Shown here: in pieces, positions 46,615 through 58,739 of the stretch
How positions within the stretch are numbered: the first letter of the stretch is position 1
Layout of the letters: each line of letters opens with the position of its first letter
Origin: Balaenoptera acutorostrata
Lineage: Eukaryota; Chordata; Mammalia; Artiodactyla; Balaenopteridae
DNA: 64,000 nucleotides
Direction of reading: 5' to 3'
Assembly (NCBI RefSeq): GCF_949987535.1
Contig: NC_080074.1
Location: 26,123,268 to 26,187,267, forward strand
Made by a program: the position numbers and the translations under genes
Notes under the pieces: model-generated
Database searches by the model: none
Told to the model about the DNA's origin: nothing
What the model saw: the letters and a program-made list of their open reading frames with translations, nothing else

Positions 46615-47999
46615 TAAGCAGCATGGTTTTCACTAGTAGTATGTCAGATAAAACACCTAACAGTAATCCAGGTAATCATCCTATCATCAACACATATATA
46701 TTTACAAGTTAAAACAGCATGGGGAAAAAATGCAACATACAATTCAACTCACTTGCCAACCACCTAACAAGACCCTGATGAAAATAAAGCCAAAACTTGT
46801 ACACATTTTGTAATGCCACAGAAAAATATAAAATTAAATAAAACCTGCATTCCAGATCAACTACTGTACAAAGCGTAATACATAAATTTTATATCCATAC
46901 GGCAGAAGTTGTCCTTTCAAGGAAAATGAAGTTTTATTTAGCCCCTCTTGATGTTAGTAGGCAGTGGGTTGCTTGCTAGGCAGTCTCTCCTCCCATTATG
47001 AGGGGTTAGTACAATACAATATGTTATGAAGCATGACGGAAGAAAAAAAAAGCACGTCTTGAAGATCTGGCGTTTATTTAAAAAATAATTTTGTAAAACG
47101 TGTCCATTTCCAAGAAACAGATCCCTAAGCTGCAGTAACTCCACTAGAGAAGCAGCAACAACAGAAAAAAATGGCCACAGCAGGTTCCAGTGTAGAATTT
47201 CCCTCTCTAATTCCATTCGGACTTTACCCCTGTAGGCAGAGACGAAAACAACTCTGGAAGATGTACTGAAATTTTTCATGGGAAAAGCATTTTAAGGTTT
47301 CAGCTTTTTATTTATTTTCACAAACTAAATTAGCATTATTGCCTTTTCAAATATAAACTATGGAAAACACATACCTGAAAAAGAGATACATTTCTCTCAT
47401 CATTATATCTTTACCCATACTGTCAAGAAGATAATTTTAAAGCCACATGAAGAAAATACTAAACAATAAAAAAGGATATAAGTTCACATACAATGTTATT
47501 TTCAGATTTCATGTACAGTGTTAGTCTATAAATCTGCTAATTCTTAAAGAATGCAACATATATTAGAAGTAGATTGATATTCCTGATTATTGTTAATTAA
47601 ATGGGGGCAGGTAATCTGTATAATGCATCAACTGACTAGTGTGTTAACTCTGTGCTAGAATATAAACCTCCAGGAGTATGGGGATTTTTGTCTCTCGATC
47701 TATGTGCTAGGGATACAGCAATAAACAGTATCTTAATATCTACTTGTTGAGTGAGTAATTTACTAAATGAATACTGTGGGGGATAATAAAGCCCCTATTT
47801 AAGACCAATTTAATTACAGAAACAAAAAAAAATTGAATGCATAGGAAACAACAGTGTCTAAAATATAATACTCTTAATCTCTGATTTATGTAGGCCATAA
47901 ATATATGGACAAGCAAGTTTCAGGAACTCTGTTTTTACTGCTGCTTCTGGGAAGTTCTTCATCTACTACATGCTTTGCTGCTCAAGATGTCCTTTCATT
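46615..47999. other. VEZT intron, little recognised
   Basis: Contains an L2-like tail at about 47650-47770 ('aaacctccaggagtatggggatttttgtctctcg...agcaataaacagtatcttaatatctacttgttgagtgag'). The minus ORF at 46938-47279 has no acceptor/donor pair or known family. Confidence 0.5.
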
Positions 48000-48540
48000 T
48001 CACTAGAGTGCCCCCAGGTGTGAGGGTCTGTAGTGGTGGGAGAGGTGGTAGGACTGGAGCAGTAAGAGGGGACTCATGGAGGAGAGACTGGTGGAGAGGA
48101 CAGCATTCCTGGTAAAGGGATCACCATAAATGTTTTTCATTAATAAAAACAGCAACCATCGTCTAATTAGATAGATATAAGCAGAGGAAGATATCTATAT
48201 TAGAAATAGTGGGGAACATAAATGGATATGATGAACTCATGATGGAGAGGCTTGAAACCAGGAAAAGGAGTTTAGATTCAATACAATTAGAAAGGGGGAA
48301 CCACCATAGGTTTTTAAGATAGAAAGCTATAATCAGTGTGCTGTTTGAGAAAAATCTAAGTAGCTTTCAAGGATAGATATAAGCTATCCTAAAAACTTAG
48401 AAGCTATCTTCTAAGAATAGCTTAGAAGAAAAAGGTATTGAAAATGCAAGTCAACTAAGAGGCTATCACAATATATGACCATAATCTTATGAGGACCTGG
48501 GCTACAAAGGGGGCCAATGGGAAGAAAGAAGGATAAAATC
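48000..48540 (+). repeat. Unclassified long mammalian repeat (copy 4)
   Basis: 'ggtggtaggactggagcagtaagaggggactcatggaggagagactgg', 'gatggagaggcttgaaaccaggaaaagg', 'ggggaaccaccataggtttttaagatagaaagctataatcagtgtgctg' share the phrasing of the long repeat seen at 11760 and 59690. Confidence 0.45.
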
Positions 48541-48547
48541 AAGAACT

Positions 48548-48870
48548 GGGGGTTTCCCTGTGGCGCAGTGGCTAAGAATCCACATGCCAATGCAGGGGAC
48601 ATGGGTTCGAGCCCTGGTCTGGGAAGATCCCACATGCCACGGAGCAGCTAAGCCTGTGTGCTACAACTACTGAGCCTGTGCTCTAGAGCCCGCGAGCCAC
48701 AACTACTGAAGCCCGTGCACCTACAGCCCGTGCTCTGCAACAACAGAAGCCACTGCAATGAGAAGTCCACACACCGCAACGAAGAGTAGCCCCCGCTCAC
48801 CGCGACTAGAGAAAGCCTGCACGTGGCAACAAAGATCCAACACAGCCAAAAATAAATTAATTAAAAAAAA
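48548..48870 (+). mobile_element. CHR-2 type SINE, older, with TSD
   Basis: GGGTTTCCCTGTGGCGCAGT head, 'gttcgagccctggtctggg', body with 'ctctagagcccgcgagccacaactactgaagcccgtgc' and 'gtggcaacaaagatccaacacagcc', then poly-A. The TSD is AAATCAAGAA. It resembles the copy at 63742 more than the GCACCGCGATGAAG group, so it is a different subfamily. Confidence 0.92.
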
Positions 48871-48879
48871 AAATCAAGA

Positions 48880-49740
48880 AGTGTACATCTGGACAAGGGA
48901 GGATGGTACGGCTCCTAAGAGAAGAAAAGAGAACGACAAGGAACCTTCCAGAGTATAGGTAAACTATACACTTCTAGTGAAAAAGAGAAAAGGAAGAGAA
49001 GGCAGTTGATTCTGAGGCTCCACATACTCTAAAATGGAAGGGAAGTCCCACTCTACCTTCTTAGAAATCCATAGGAATTAATTCCTGAATTACGAATTAG
49101 CTAGTTTGATATTGTCAAGTACTAAGCTTCCCCCCTTTCCCTCTCCTGCCTGCCATGAAGTTCGACTAAAGAAAAGAAGGGTGGTTAACATAAAGAAGTT
49201 TAAGGGTAATCTTAGGTATTACCAGTCATCCAACTTTGTCCGAATCCAAGTATGGAGACAGCGTGCACAGAAGCATCTCTGCTTCCCATCTACTAAAGTG
49301 CTCAGATCAATTAAGTAACCTAATGATATAGTTAAGGCCCTAGGTTTTAACTCATTTATTTTAATAGTGAACATAGTTATTAATTTTGTGTTTTGTTAAA
49401 GTAATTATAAAATCAACATAGGACAGAGTTTAGAATCTCAAATTCATTAAATTTGAAAACACATCAATTTATTCACAACTCACTACCCATTTCAAAACAA
49501 ATTTAGTAAAAAAAATCAAATAATCGATGAAAAAGTCTAATTTCGTATTCCCAATCTGATTATATACCCACTCTTTTATTGATCAAATTAATTTTGTGTC
49601 TAGAAGAAAAAGCACTATACTTACTGATGGATCCCTAAAATTAAAACCATAAGAATTCTATACCTAAAATAAGATTTATAGTTCAAGAAAAAAGAATCCC
49701 TTACATCGAAATAACGTTTTACTCTGAAGTCAGTGCTTAC
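48880..49740. other. VEZT intron, nothing recognised
   Basis: No repeat or exon identified. The + ORF at 49106-49318 has no recognised protein and no splice support. Confidence 0.5.
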
Positions 49741-49948
49741 CATGATCACTAAATAGAAGTTGCTTCCACTTCTGCCTTTCTGCCTCTGATGCTTTAAATC
49801 CCAGCACAGTTTTTAGTTCTTGGAGTACCCTCTTGGATTCTTCATGCTCACGCTCCTGTCTCTCTCTGTCTTCTTGAGACAAGTAATAAAAATCATCCTT
49901 TCTGAAATCACTGTCCATATCAATATCATCTACATAAGCTTCTAACTC
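49741..49948 (-). CDS. VEZT: VEZT internal exon
   Basis: Acceptor ATTTTCAG, then GAG TTA GAA in phase 0; donor CATG|GTAAGC at 49740-49735, leaving one base to join the last exon. Encodes [20 protein letters not shown], then [20 protein letters not shown] and [29 protein letters not shown]. Highly charged and probably helical cytoplasmic segment of vezatin; matches the known protein throughout. 208 bases. The joined reading ...LLFSDH-A-VLKSL confirms both splice sites. Confidence 0.95.
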
Positions 49949-50528
49949 CTGAAAATGAATAAAAGAAAAAGCACTGTACTTCAAGAGGACAATTTTCTAG
50001 TAGCATTCATTTACCTGCACCTATTGATCTCCAAGATTAAAAAAAATGAGGACTCCTGGCACAGGTCATTAAAGCACAGTTGGGCGAACAAAGCAAACAT
50101 AGATAAATTGAAATCTTAAAAAAACTTACCTGATATGAAAAAGGGTTGTGGATAAGAAGTTTAACAACTTCGATTGTTATTTTTCTACTCTGATACCATT
50201 CTATAGATCTAGTCAAGATTACAGCTTTAGCTTTGACAAAACCAATCAAAATTAGCAGGGCTGGTGGTCCGGGGAGGTGGTCAGGTATGTTAGTCTTCTT
50301 TGGTAGACATTTGTGGTTCTTTCTGACTTCCCAGGAAGTTTGAACACTATTGCTAGGATTGGGGAACACCTCATCTTATGGTTCTCCTTATCTCTAAGGG
50401 AGAGGGTAGGATCCTGGCTTACTCAGCTTCCCTTGCAGTTATGGTTAAGGAAAATGAGTTGAAATCCTCTAATCGGGTGTACCTGGATCAGATCTGATTC
50501 AGAAGTTTGTTATAAAAGAAATAGGCAT
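49949..50528. other. VEZT intron with possible unused exon
   Basis: A minus-strand frame open across 50369-50037 ends at a consensus CAG|GTAAGT donor at 50130, phase 0. No good acceptor was found and the peptide is not part of vezatin as I know it. 50390-50480 has old DNA-transposon-like wording. Confidence 0.4.
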
Positions 50529-50746
50529 ACTACCAAATGTAAAATAGATAGCTAGTGGGAAGCAGCCGCATAGCACAGGGAGATCAGCTTGGTGCTTTGT
50601 GACCACCTAGAGGGGTGGGATAGGGAGGGAGGGAGGAGATATGGGGTATATGTATAGCTGATTCACTTTGTTGTAAAGCAGAAACTAACACATCATTGTA
50701 AAGCAATTATACTCCAATAAAGATGTTAAAAAAAAAAAAAGAAAGA
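50529..50746 (+). mobile_element. L1 3' end, 5' truncated, with TSD
   Basis: 'ccaaatgtaaaatagatagctagtgggaagcagccgcatagcacagggagatcagcttggtgctttgtgaccacctag' to 'aagcaattatactccaataaagatgtt' and poly-A. The TSD AAAGAAATAGGCAT lies on both sides. Belongs to the same recent L1 lineage as the antisense copy at 54643, which faces it across a VEZT exon. Confidence 0.93.
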
Positions 50747-51129
50747 AAGAAATAGGCATTTTGAGGAATCCATTCCAGCAAGGATGGTGGCAGATCAAGT
50801 TTCCAGAGGTAGAGGTTCTGAAGATAGTTTTCATTATTCAACATTGATGGAGCAAGTGGCAACATCTGCACCCAGTGACTTAGCAGTGATGTTGCCACTG
50901 GAACAGTTCTTTTGAGTGATTTTGGCTGTTTACCCCAGCCTGCTTCAAGCCTGATTATCTGGACCTCTGAAATATTCTGTCAGCTATGTAATGTTTTTAA
51001 ACAAATTTCTTGTAGGTTAAACTAAGTAGGGTTGGTCTCCCTTTGCAATTAAGAATACTGAATAGACAGTATGACCTAAGGAAAAGAAGCCTTCTTCAGA
51101 ATGAGCAATCTGTTGTCAACATCTAACAC

Positions 51130-51270
51130 AATCATTTTAAAAAGTGTTTTATAAAGGGTATAACATATATACATGCAGCCAAATGCACAAATCTTAAATG
51201 TATAGGATTTTTACATAGGCACAGGTACTGGTAAACCACCACTCTGATCAAGATAAAAACATTTCCAGCA
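51130..51270 (-). repeat. Old L1 3' fragment, antisense
   Basis: 'ttataaagggtataacatatatacatgcagccaaatgcacaaatcttaaatgtataggatttttacataggc...ccaccactctgatcaagataaaaacatttccagc' is the same L1 3' wording as at 8370. Confidence 0.65.
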
Positions 51271-51573
51271 TCCCAGAAGGTACCTTTGCTAATGCACTAA
51301 TTTTTAATGCATTTCATCACTTTTGAGTGTTTAAAAAATGGACAATTAGATATAAACAGGAAAATGTGTGGGTAGATTCAATGGATCCAAATTCAAGGCA
51401 CTAAGAACTAATGATATGATATAAATTCAATACATCGTATTGTGATTTTGAAGTTCATTAGGAATATAAATTCAACAACTTACATGAACTTACCCATGTC
51501 ACTTACAGAGAAAGTTAGGTAAGTTATGTACGTGAAACTCTTTAGGGGAAAAAAAAGCAATTTTCACCCTTAC

Positions 51574-51674
51574 CTGCTCCTCAGGGATTGGATCCTTGTC
51601 TGCAATGTGGAGAGGAGGCTGCATCAAAGGTACCACAGTACAGTGTGGGTTTTCACATGCCATTTCAGGTTTGC
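51574..51674 (-). CDS. VEZT: VEZT internal exon, 101 nt
   Basis: Acceptor TTTAAG then GC completing a Gly codon; donor GAGCAG|GTAAGG at 51573. Encodes (G)[20 protein letters not shown] then [13 protein letters not shown], in frame with both neighbours, as in vezatin. Too short to appear among longer ORFs. The acceptor is of the weaker AAG type. 101 bases is not a multiple of three, so skipping would shift the frame and remove the acidic tail. Confidence 0.93.
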
Positions 51675-51789
51675 CTTAAAAAGAAACACAGAAATGAGTG
51701 AACATCTATTAAAGTTAACAAGAGTAATACCTATAGATTTACAATTTAAGTTAATCTCTTGGAGAAGAAAAACCTGTTTTCTCTCTCCC

Positions 51790-52180
51790 TTTTTCACCCT
51801 ACCATAGTATCTGGCACACAGTAGGTACACTAAATACTGGCTGAACAATCAACTTTGTTCATGGCATAGAAACAGGCTCAAGACAGACCCACTGTTCCCT
51901 ACAAAAAACAAACTTTGATCTTGCACTTCGCTTATACTATTTTTATTCTCAGGAGAAGTTAGGATTGGAAATGAGTTTCACAAGTAAATAGATTGAAAAG
52001 ATCACCCAGGTGAGCTTAACTTTAATTATTTAAAATTGGTGTTTGGCATCTAATCTCGGGGTTACTTAGCCTCATGTCCAGCTCTCTATCTTTTATCATT
52101 ATCTCTCTACTTTCAAGAAGCAGGGGTTAAGCCTCTAGGTTTTTACCTTTCTAGAGTAATGATAGATACATGGTTGGGAA
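51790..52180. other. VEZT intron, L2-like tail and unrecognised
   Basis: 51795-51850 ('ccataggtatctggcacacagtaggtacactaaatactggctgaac' type) is an L2 3' tail. The remainder is unrecognised. Confidence 0.45.
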
Positions 52181-52499
52181 CAGAGTTGGGGGGACTCTTG
52201 GCTGGCATGGGCTGGTGTGGTCAAAGCAAGCTAGGCTGGGGTGGGAAGAACCTTCAATAGGTGTGAATCAGCAGAAATGTGACTTAGCCCACAGCAGCAG
52301 GCGATTGGTTACATACAAAGGATTGAGTAAATAAGTAAATATATTGAAACTAATGACAGCCAAGCTTCTCATAATCACAAAAGGGAGGAACAAATATAGA
52401 GGGGGGAAGGCCAGAATAAACTATGTGGTATTAGAATTGAATTGGAGGTATTGGTATGAACTCATGGCTTACAACATATATGGATAGACAGATACAGAA

Positions 52500-53735
52500 A
52501 TAGAGATGGAGTGTATACATGTATATACGCAGATGTATTTCACAGCTCTGTACACTGAGAAGTGGTAAAAGAAGTAACATCCCAGTGGCTCTGAGCATAC
52601 CCAGCACCTAGATCTTGGTTTCTAAATGTCATTTTCCATTAAAAGGAATGAGGGCTTCTTGGAGACAAGGCTGATGTTATGGCTGGAGGCAGGGAAAGTA
52701 TGAGACAAAGTAAAGAAGTGCTCAAAGAATGATGGTGACACGAATCACCTTGAATGGGCTCCCTCTGGTCAAACTTTGGACAACCTGGGCAACAATACAA
52801 TATAAAAGTAACAAACTATGATCTACTGAATAAAATAAGAATCCATATATCCACATTGATATAAATAAGTGGAAAGGGGGGGGATGTTTAACCTTATAAT
52901 AGAGTGTCAACTAGTAAGTGTAAATGGAAAATGGAAGTAGAAAATTACCATTTGGCAACCATCACAGTAATATCCAATTCAAGCAAGAACTATCAATGGA
53001 TGCTAAAACCAGTGGGTGAAAAAATTTTAAGCTAATTTATTTTATTCACTCATAAAATTCACTATTTTGTATATACAATTTTATGAGTTTAGACAAATTA
53101 GAGTCATGTAATCACCTCTACCACCAAAATCATGATACAGAATAGTTCTATCACGTCAAAACATTTACTTATGCTGCCTCCTTATACCCTATTCCTCCCT
53201 CCATATGCAACTCCTAGTAACCATTGATATGTTTCCTGTTCCTATTAAATTTTATCATTTTCAGCACGTCATATAAATGGAATCATACAGTATGTAGTGA
53301 TTTGAGTCTGGCCTCTTCTGATTAGCATAGTGAATCTTCCATCTTATTAATGTATCAGTAGTTCACTTCTTTTTTATTTCTGAGTAGTATTCCATCGTAT
53401 GGGTGGATATAATGGAGGAGGAAGGGTGAATACCTATTCATCAGCTGAAGGAGCCTTGGGCTATTTCCTGATTTTGATGGCATACTATGGGTATGTAAAA
53501 GAATGTCTGTTTTTCAAAAATGTGAACAGAAGTATTTAGGGGTAATGGGGTTTCATGTCTGTATCTTACTCTCAAATGGTTCAGAATAATACCACCAAAA
53601 GAATTTATAAACAGATACACAGAGAGATAAAGCATATGTGGTAGAATGTCAACAACTGGGGAATCTGGATGAACAGTACTTAGAATTATTACTCTCGTGA
53701 TATTCCTATAATTTTGAAATAACTAAAAAAAAAAG
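52500..53735 (+). repeat. Old L1 3' end, split by antisense L1
   Basis: Sense L1 3' wording ('caaagaatgatggtgacacgaatcaccttgaatgggctccctctggtcaaa...' and, after the interruption, 'ccttgggctatttcctgattttgatgg...gaacagaagtatttaggggtaatggggtttcatgtctgtatcttactctcaaatggttcagaa...gataaagcatatgtggtagaatgtcaacaactggggaatctgg...tgatattcctataattttgaaataac'). An antisense L1 fragment occupies about 53035-53395 ('cactcataaaattcactattttgtatatac...catgtaatcacctctaccaccaaaatcatgatac'). L1ME-like; not coding. Confidence 0.7.
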
Positions 53736-54630
53736 ATATGCTAACTAAAAGCTAACTAAAAGCACCTGCTTCTTAAAAAAATTCAAACGAACAGTTTTAT
53801 TTCAAGTTGTGTAGCCAAGGCTACTATGGGCATTTTAGTGAGAAAAGTTTGTGAATACTTGTATCTTACTTCATGCCATTATCACCTATGAGCAAAAGCC
53901 ACATATACAGAGGATATCATGAAATGGCTTATCATTTGCCCAATGATTTGGAGACAATTTTAACAATCATGTTTGACTGACTAAGATTCAACATCTCAGA
54001 GTATGCTAAGGGAGGGGTGAATGAGATGCATCTTTTAACACCCAGTGGTCTTCTGAGTGTTTCTATTTATGGAAAATATACTTAAAAGCTCTAGAGTCAT
54101 ATCAAAAAGTTTAATATGTATAAATATTTGCACATATTAAAAATTCTTGGCATATTTATCCTTTGGAGAAAGAATTATTCACCATTTACATTTGAGATAT
54201 AAAGGAAATCTATTGGTAGTATATCGGTAATTAGCTTGTTAAGATTTCCTTTGAAAAAAGTTAATACTTTTACTATCTAAGGACTTTCTCAGTTTGTTTA
54301 AGACATTAAACAAAGTATTACAGATCTAGCTGTAAACAAAACAATGACTAACAGGATGATAAAGCATTACTCACCTTTGGCAGCAATACAATTTCTATAC
54401 ATAAATCTGATTAACCTCATAATAAGGTTCCAAGGGATAAACATGGTATTGACTTGTAGCACAAGTTTAAAGATTAATATGTCAGCCATTTACAATGGAA
54501 TTAGTGAAATTAGTAAAAACAAGTATAAAATCTGGGTCCAAAGGAAAGCAGTTTTGCCGAAAGTTTCAAGACTGCCTTTTTACCTAGCAGTACAAGGCAC
54601 TCTGATGCTCCTATTAAATAACGGCACATT
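53736..54630. other. VEZT intron, nothing recognised
   Basis: AT-rich, no repeat end or exon seen. The + ORF at 54344-54634 is antisense to VEZT and has no recognised protein. Confidence 0.5.
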
Positions 54631-54642
54631 TTAATACATTTT

Positions 54643-55415
54643 CTTTTTTTTTTAACATCTTTATTGGAGTATAATTGCTTTACAATGGTGTGTTAGTTTC
54701 TGCTGTATAACAAAGTGAATCACCTATATGCATACGTATATCCCCATATCCCCTCCCTCTTGCGTCTCCCTCCCACCCTCCTTTTCCACCCCTGTAGGTG
54801 GTCGTAAAGCACCGAGCTGATCTCCCCGTGCTATGCGGCTGCTTCCCACTAGCTATCTCTTTTACATTTGGAAGTGTATATATGTCAATGCTACTCTCTC
54901 GCCTCGTCCCAGCTTACCCTGCCCCCTCCCCGTGTCCTCAAGTCCATTCTCTACGTCTGTGTCTTTATTCCTGTCCTGCCCCTAGGTTCATCAGAACCTT
55001 TTTTTTTTTTTTTAGATTCCACATATATGTGTTAGCATACGGTATTTGTTTTTCTCTTTCTGACTTACTTCACTCTGTATGACAGACTCTAGGTCCATCC
55101 ACCTCACTACAAATAACCCAACTTCGTTTCTTTTTATGGCTGAGGAATATTCCATTGTATATATGTGCCACATCTTCTTTATCCATTCATCTGTCGGTGG
55201 ACACTTAGGTTGTTTCCATGTCCTGGCTATTGTAAATAGTGCTGCAATGAACACTGTGGTACATGACTCTTTTTAAATTATGGTTTTCTCAGGGTATATG
55301 CCCAGTAGTGGGATTGCTGGGTTGTATGGTAGTTCTATTTTTAGCTTTTTAAGGAACCTCCCTACTGTTCTCCATAGTGGCTGTATCAATTTACATTCCC
55401 ACCAACAGACAGCAC
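54643..55415 (-). mobile_element. L1, 5' truncated, antisense, with TSD
   Basis: Poly-T, 'aacatctttattggagtataattgctttacaatggtgtgttagtttctgctgtataac', ORF2 end in reverse ('ggctgaggaatattccattgtatatatgtgcc', 'gcagtagtgggattgctgggt' type). The TSD TTAATACATTTT is at 54631-54642 and 55416-55427, perfect 12 bp. About 770 bases. Recent by its near-consensus text. It sits in the VEZT intron, in sense orientation to VEZT. Confidence 0.95.
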
Positions 55416-55881
55416 TTAATACATTTTAGATCCAATAATAATAACAAATATGCAGTACCAGCCAACATAGCATTTGTATACTGTTTTTAAATGACTGAAG
55501 TATTTTATCTTAAAAGTAAACTCAATTTCTGGCCCCTGACTACCAAACTCATTATTACCCTAACTGGAAAAGAGTTTATGGAAGTCCTAATAATGGAATA
55601 ACACTATTAAAATCTATTTGTTTAATTCAATTTTTTAAAAAGGAGGTATATGATTCAGGGAACTTTCAAAGCATATTCATTTTTTATTTACAAAAATAAG
55701 AGCCAAGGCTTTATATTCAGTGTCAATTTGTACATATAAATTTAACTTTTTTTTTTAGTAAACTAAGTAATTTTGTCAAGTCAGTTTCATCACATAGATA
55801 AGAAGTACACCTAATAAAATCTTACCAGAGAAGAATAAGCATATCTGATAAGGGTACGCAAAAGAACTCTCTCATAGGTAC

Positions 55882-56075
55882 CTTTTTTATCTGTATTTCT
55901 TCGTAGCAACTTGTCCACTTGAGAAATGGCCTCTTCCCAGCAACTGTTGCTCGCTTGAACATGGGGCTGAATCAACTTTAATTTCTGTTCTAGGATTTGA
56001 TAAGCTTCTGACACTAGTTCTTGTGTTTCTCTAGTACAAACAAGCTTTTCAAGTTCATCTTCAAAAATTATTACC
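55882..56075 (-). CDS. VEZT: VEZT internal exon
   Basis: Acceptor TTACTCAG then G completing Glu; donor AAAAAAG|GTACCT at 55881. Encodes [60 protein letters not shown] and TDKK. A vezatin-domain segment with heptad-like spacing that suggests coiled coil. 194 bases, in frame with exons on both sides. Confidence 0.95.
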
Positions 56076-56177
56076 CTGAGTAATAAAGAAAAACAGCAAC
56101 AGATTTCTATGAACTGTGAACTGAAATGTATAATTCGCAAGGTTGATTTAAGAAATAAGTTTATAAGATGAAAAAAG

Positions 56178-56307
56178 CTCTGGACATGGAAGGTGGTGAT
56201 GGTTGCACAACAATATATATGTACTTAATGCCACTTAACTGTATGCTTAAAAATGGTTAAATGGTAAATTTTATGTTATGTGCATTTTACCACAATTTTT
56301 AAAAAAG
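56178..56307 (+). mobile_element. L1 3' UTR end fragment
   Basis: 'ctctggacatggaaggtggtgatggttgcacaacaatatatatgtacttaatgccacttaactgtatgcttaaaaatggttaaatggtaaattttatgttatgtgcattttaccacaat' is the L1 3' UTR also present at 21300. Antisense to VEZT. Confidence 0.8.
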
Positions 56308-56329
56308 CTTATGAAGAGTATTCATACAT

Positions 56330-57060
56330 TTATTCAACAAGTATTTCTTGCATACATACCAGGCATTTTACAAACTGAAAGGATAAATTAAACCCATTTC
56401 CTACTTATAAGAAACTTATACCAAATCAGGGGAATTATACATATATAATACAATATCATAAAAAATTAAGATTAACATTTTATTTCCATTCCAAATTTGG
56501 TCTAGAGAGTTGAAGAAACTTGCCCAGGTCATAGAGCTGGTAAGCTGTGAAGCTGGGCTAAATCCAGGCACAAAATGACTGAGACATAAAGACAGGCTTA
56601 TAAGAATTCAGAAGAGGGGGAAGTTACTACCAGCTATGGGTCCAGACAGGGAACAGCTAAGGAAGAGGTACTTCTGAGGCAGCACTGAAGGATGGATAAA
56701 ATCGGAGCATGTACAGAAGACGAGGAAAGTCACTGTAGATGGTACATGGGGAAAGGCATTTATACAGTTCGGCGGGACTGAAGGAAAGAAGTGAGAAATA
56801 AAGACGGAAAGCAGCCTGTAGTCAGGTTATGGCAAATCCTTTCTGTAGAATGTTTTATACAGACTTTAGTCTAAGCTGTTATAGTCCAAAACCAGTGAAA
56901 ATTTTCAGATAAGTAAGAAAGCATATATATGCCTCAGAAACATTAATCTTGCACTCTAGAGGCCAGGAGAACAGTTAAAGGGTTAATGTCCTAGGGTAGG
57001 CAAGTGAGAGTGGGAATAGCAAAGGGGACAAGCGAGAGGGAGGGACGAAACACAAAATTT
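56330..57060 (+). repeat. Old repeats incl. unclassified long repeat
   Basis: 'cattcaacaagtatttcttgcatacataccaggcattttac' (56330), a MIR-like piece at 56500-56570, and 'gaggcagcactgaaggatggataaaatcggagcatg', 'gggtaggcaagtgagagtggg' (56670-57060) suggest a decayed cluster. Boundaries unclear. Confidence 0.4.
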
Positions 57061-58400
57061 TTTAGATAACACTTTTAAAAGTTGTGTGTGGCAGTGCTAA
57101 AGGGCAAATCAGATATGATGGTTTGTGACTGGTTTGCTCTCTAGTGAAAGTATTTTGAAAGGTGACATGTAGTAGCATACATAGAATATTTCATTTTTAA
57201 ATAGGAAACATACTTCCCATGAATCATTCATAATCCCTGACCACGGTACAAAGCCTTTCTTTATCATTTTCATGTCCATCCACTGTAGCACTCCTCCTTC
57301 TCGAGCCACCTTCCCTCATGCTAATGCATTCCATTACGCCCTGTATATTTCTGATTCTATTGCCAAACATTAATTCTTTATAGACCCTGGCTTTGCCTAA
57401 CACAGTCTTTCCACTGAAATCTTTTTTTCCTCTCATGATGATCCAACTTTTGCCACCCACTCAAGTGGAGATTGCCTTATCTCCCATATTTCCTGTGGGA
57501 GACAGGGTTTTCTTAGAACGGCAGCAACAGACCACTGGAACATCCCTGCCTCACAGTTTCTTAGTTTTTCCCTATGCTGTAATCTTTACATCAAACTTAC
57601 ATACCTATCTCAGACCTTGAACTGATGGGTAAAAACTTCTCTTCTTAAAATGTCTTTCTGACCTTAATTTCCTATCCTTGTACATCACCTCCTTCTTCAC
57701 TCCAGTAAATTAGCTTTTTGATTTTACTGAGACTTCAAGTCCTTTTGGCCCATTTTCTTATCTTACAAAATCAATTGCTGCCCTCCCCCTTCTACTTCTT
57801 GCCTGGTATCCAGGGTCAAGTACCTCAACTACAATCTTCTCAACTCATTAAATTCCTATGACCTTCCCCTGATTATAATACAACATGAACCCAATCATTC
57901 ATTTGATCCAGTCCTATACTATGAGTTATCTGTTACAGAAAAATTTCACTGAAATGACTGGACCCTACATTTCACTAAGGCGGAGTATCAAAGTAGATCA
58001 ACAAATATAAACTATGGATTCTACATTTTTATTATTCAACTGGGGCCAAAAAACTTGTTCTATGCTATAGAAAAATGTCCAAACCTGCTCGGATTTATTC
58101 AGAAAAACAGCAATATTTTTCTCATCGACTGTATGTAATAATACTTCTCTGCTTTTGTCCTATCTTTCTAGGTTTTCTGTTGACATCAGGTAAAGTAAAA
58201 ACTATAAATGCCTCCCCCAAATTACAGTACTTACAAATCACTGTTTGTCTGCTACATTTGTACCTTTAAACCATCGTTTAGGCTGCATGTCTCAATTTTG
58301 CTGCTGCTTTTTAGCTAGGACATAAGCCAACAACCACAATGGCGCAAGACTGAAGCTTGCTAACCATGGGGACATTTCCTTACATGGCTTCTAAACTTAC
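57061..58400. other. VEZT intron, nothing clear
   Basis: 57240-57900 is pyrimidine-rich and L2-like in character but I could not place an end. ORFs at 57109-57309, 57224-57460 and 57393-57620 are not supported. Confidence 0.45.
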
Positions 58401-58732
58401 TCATTCAGTAATGCTTTCAGATGGAGCTGCAAGCTGCGTACTGCTGTGTGAACATTATTCAGTTCTCTTGACTTCTGCTGAGTTTTGGATAAACGCTGGG
58501 GTACTGACTGGTGCTGAGTTTCAAAGTACCGATAGAACTCATAGCTGCGCTTAAGCTCTTCCAAACAGGCAGAATGAGCATGAGGTAGACCTTGAGTCAC
58601 ATCAGATAAAATATGATGAGGCAAAAGTGCTGGAGTAAGTAAGGGCCCAGGAGGTGAATTAGCCGTAGAAAGTAACAGGGCTAACCGCCTGAAGAACTCT
58701 GAACTCTGCGCCACCCAGAGTTGGAACAAAAC
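58401..58732 (-). CDS. VEZT: VEZT internal exon (vezatin domain)
   Basis: Acceptor poly-T then TTTTTAG, exon starting GTT TTG TTC in phase 0; donor GA|GTAAGT at 58400. Encodes [80 protein letters not shown], then [20 protein letters not shown] and [10 protein letters not shown]. Matches vezatin from about residue 331 of the roughly 779-residue human protein. 332 bases. Upstream VEZT exons were not found before 64000. All five exons join to 1350 bases without a frame break, so this copy is intact here. Confidence 0.96.
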
Positions 58733-58739
58733 CTAAAAA

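Noticed and set aside
54798..55276. ORFs over the antisense L1 resembling an L1 ORF2 end
   Set aside because: 5'-truncated L1; the ORF2 remnant is short and not a host gene.
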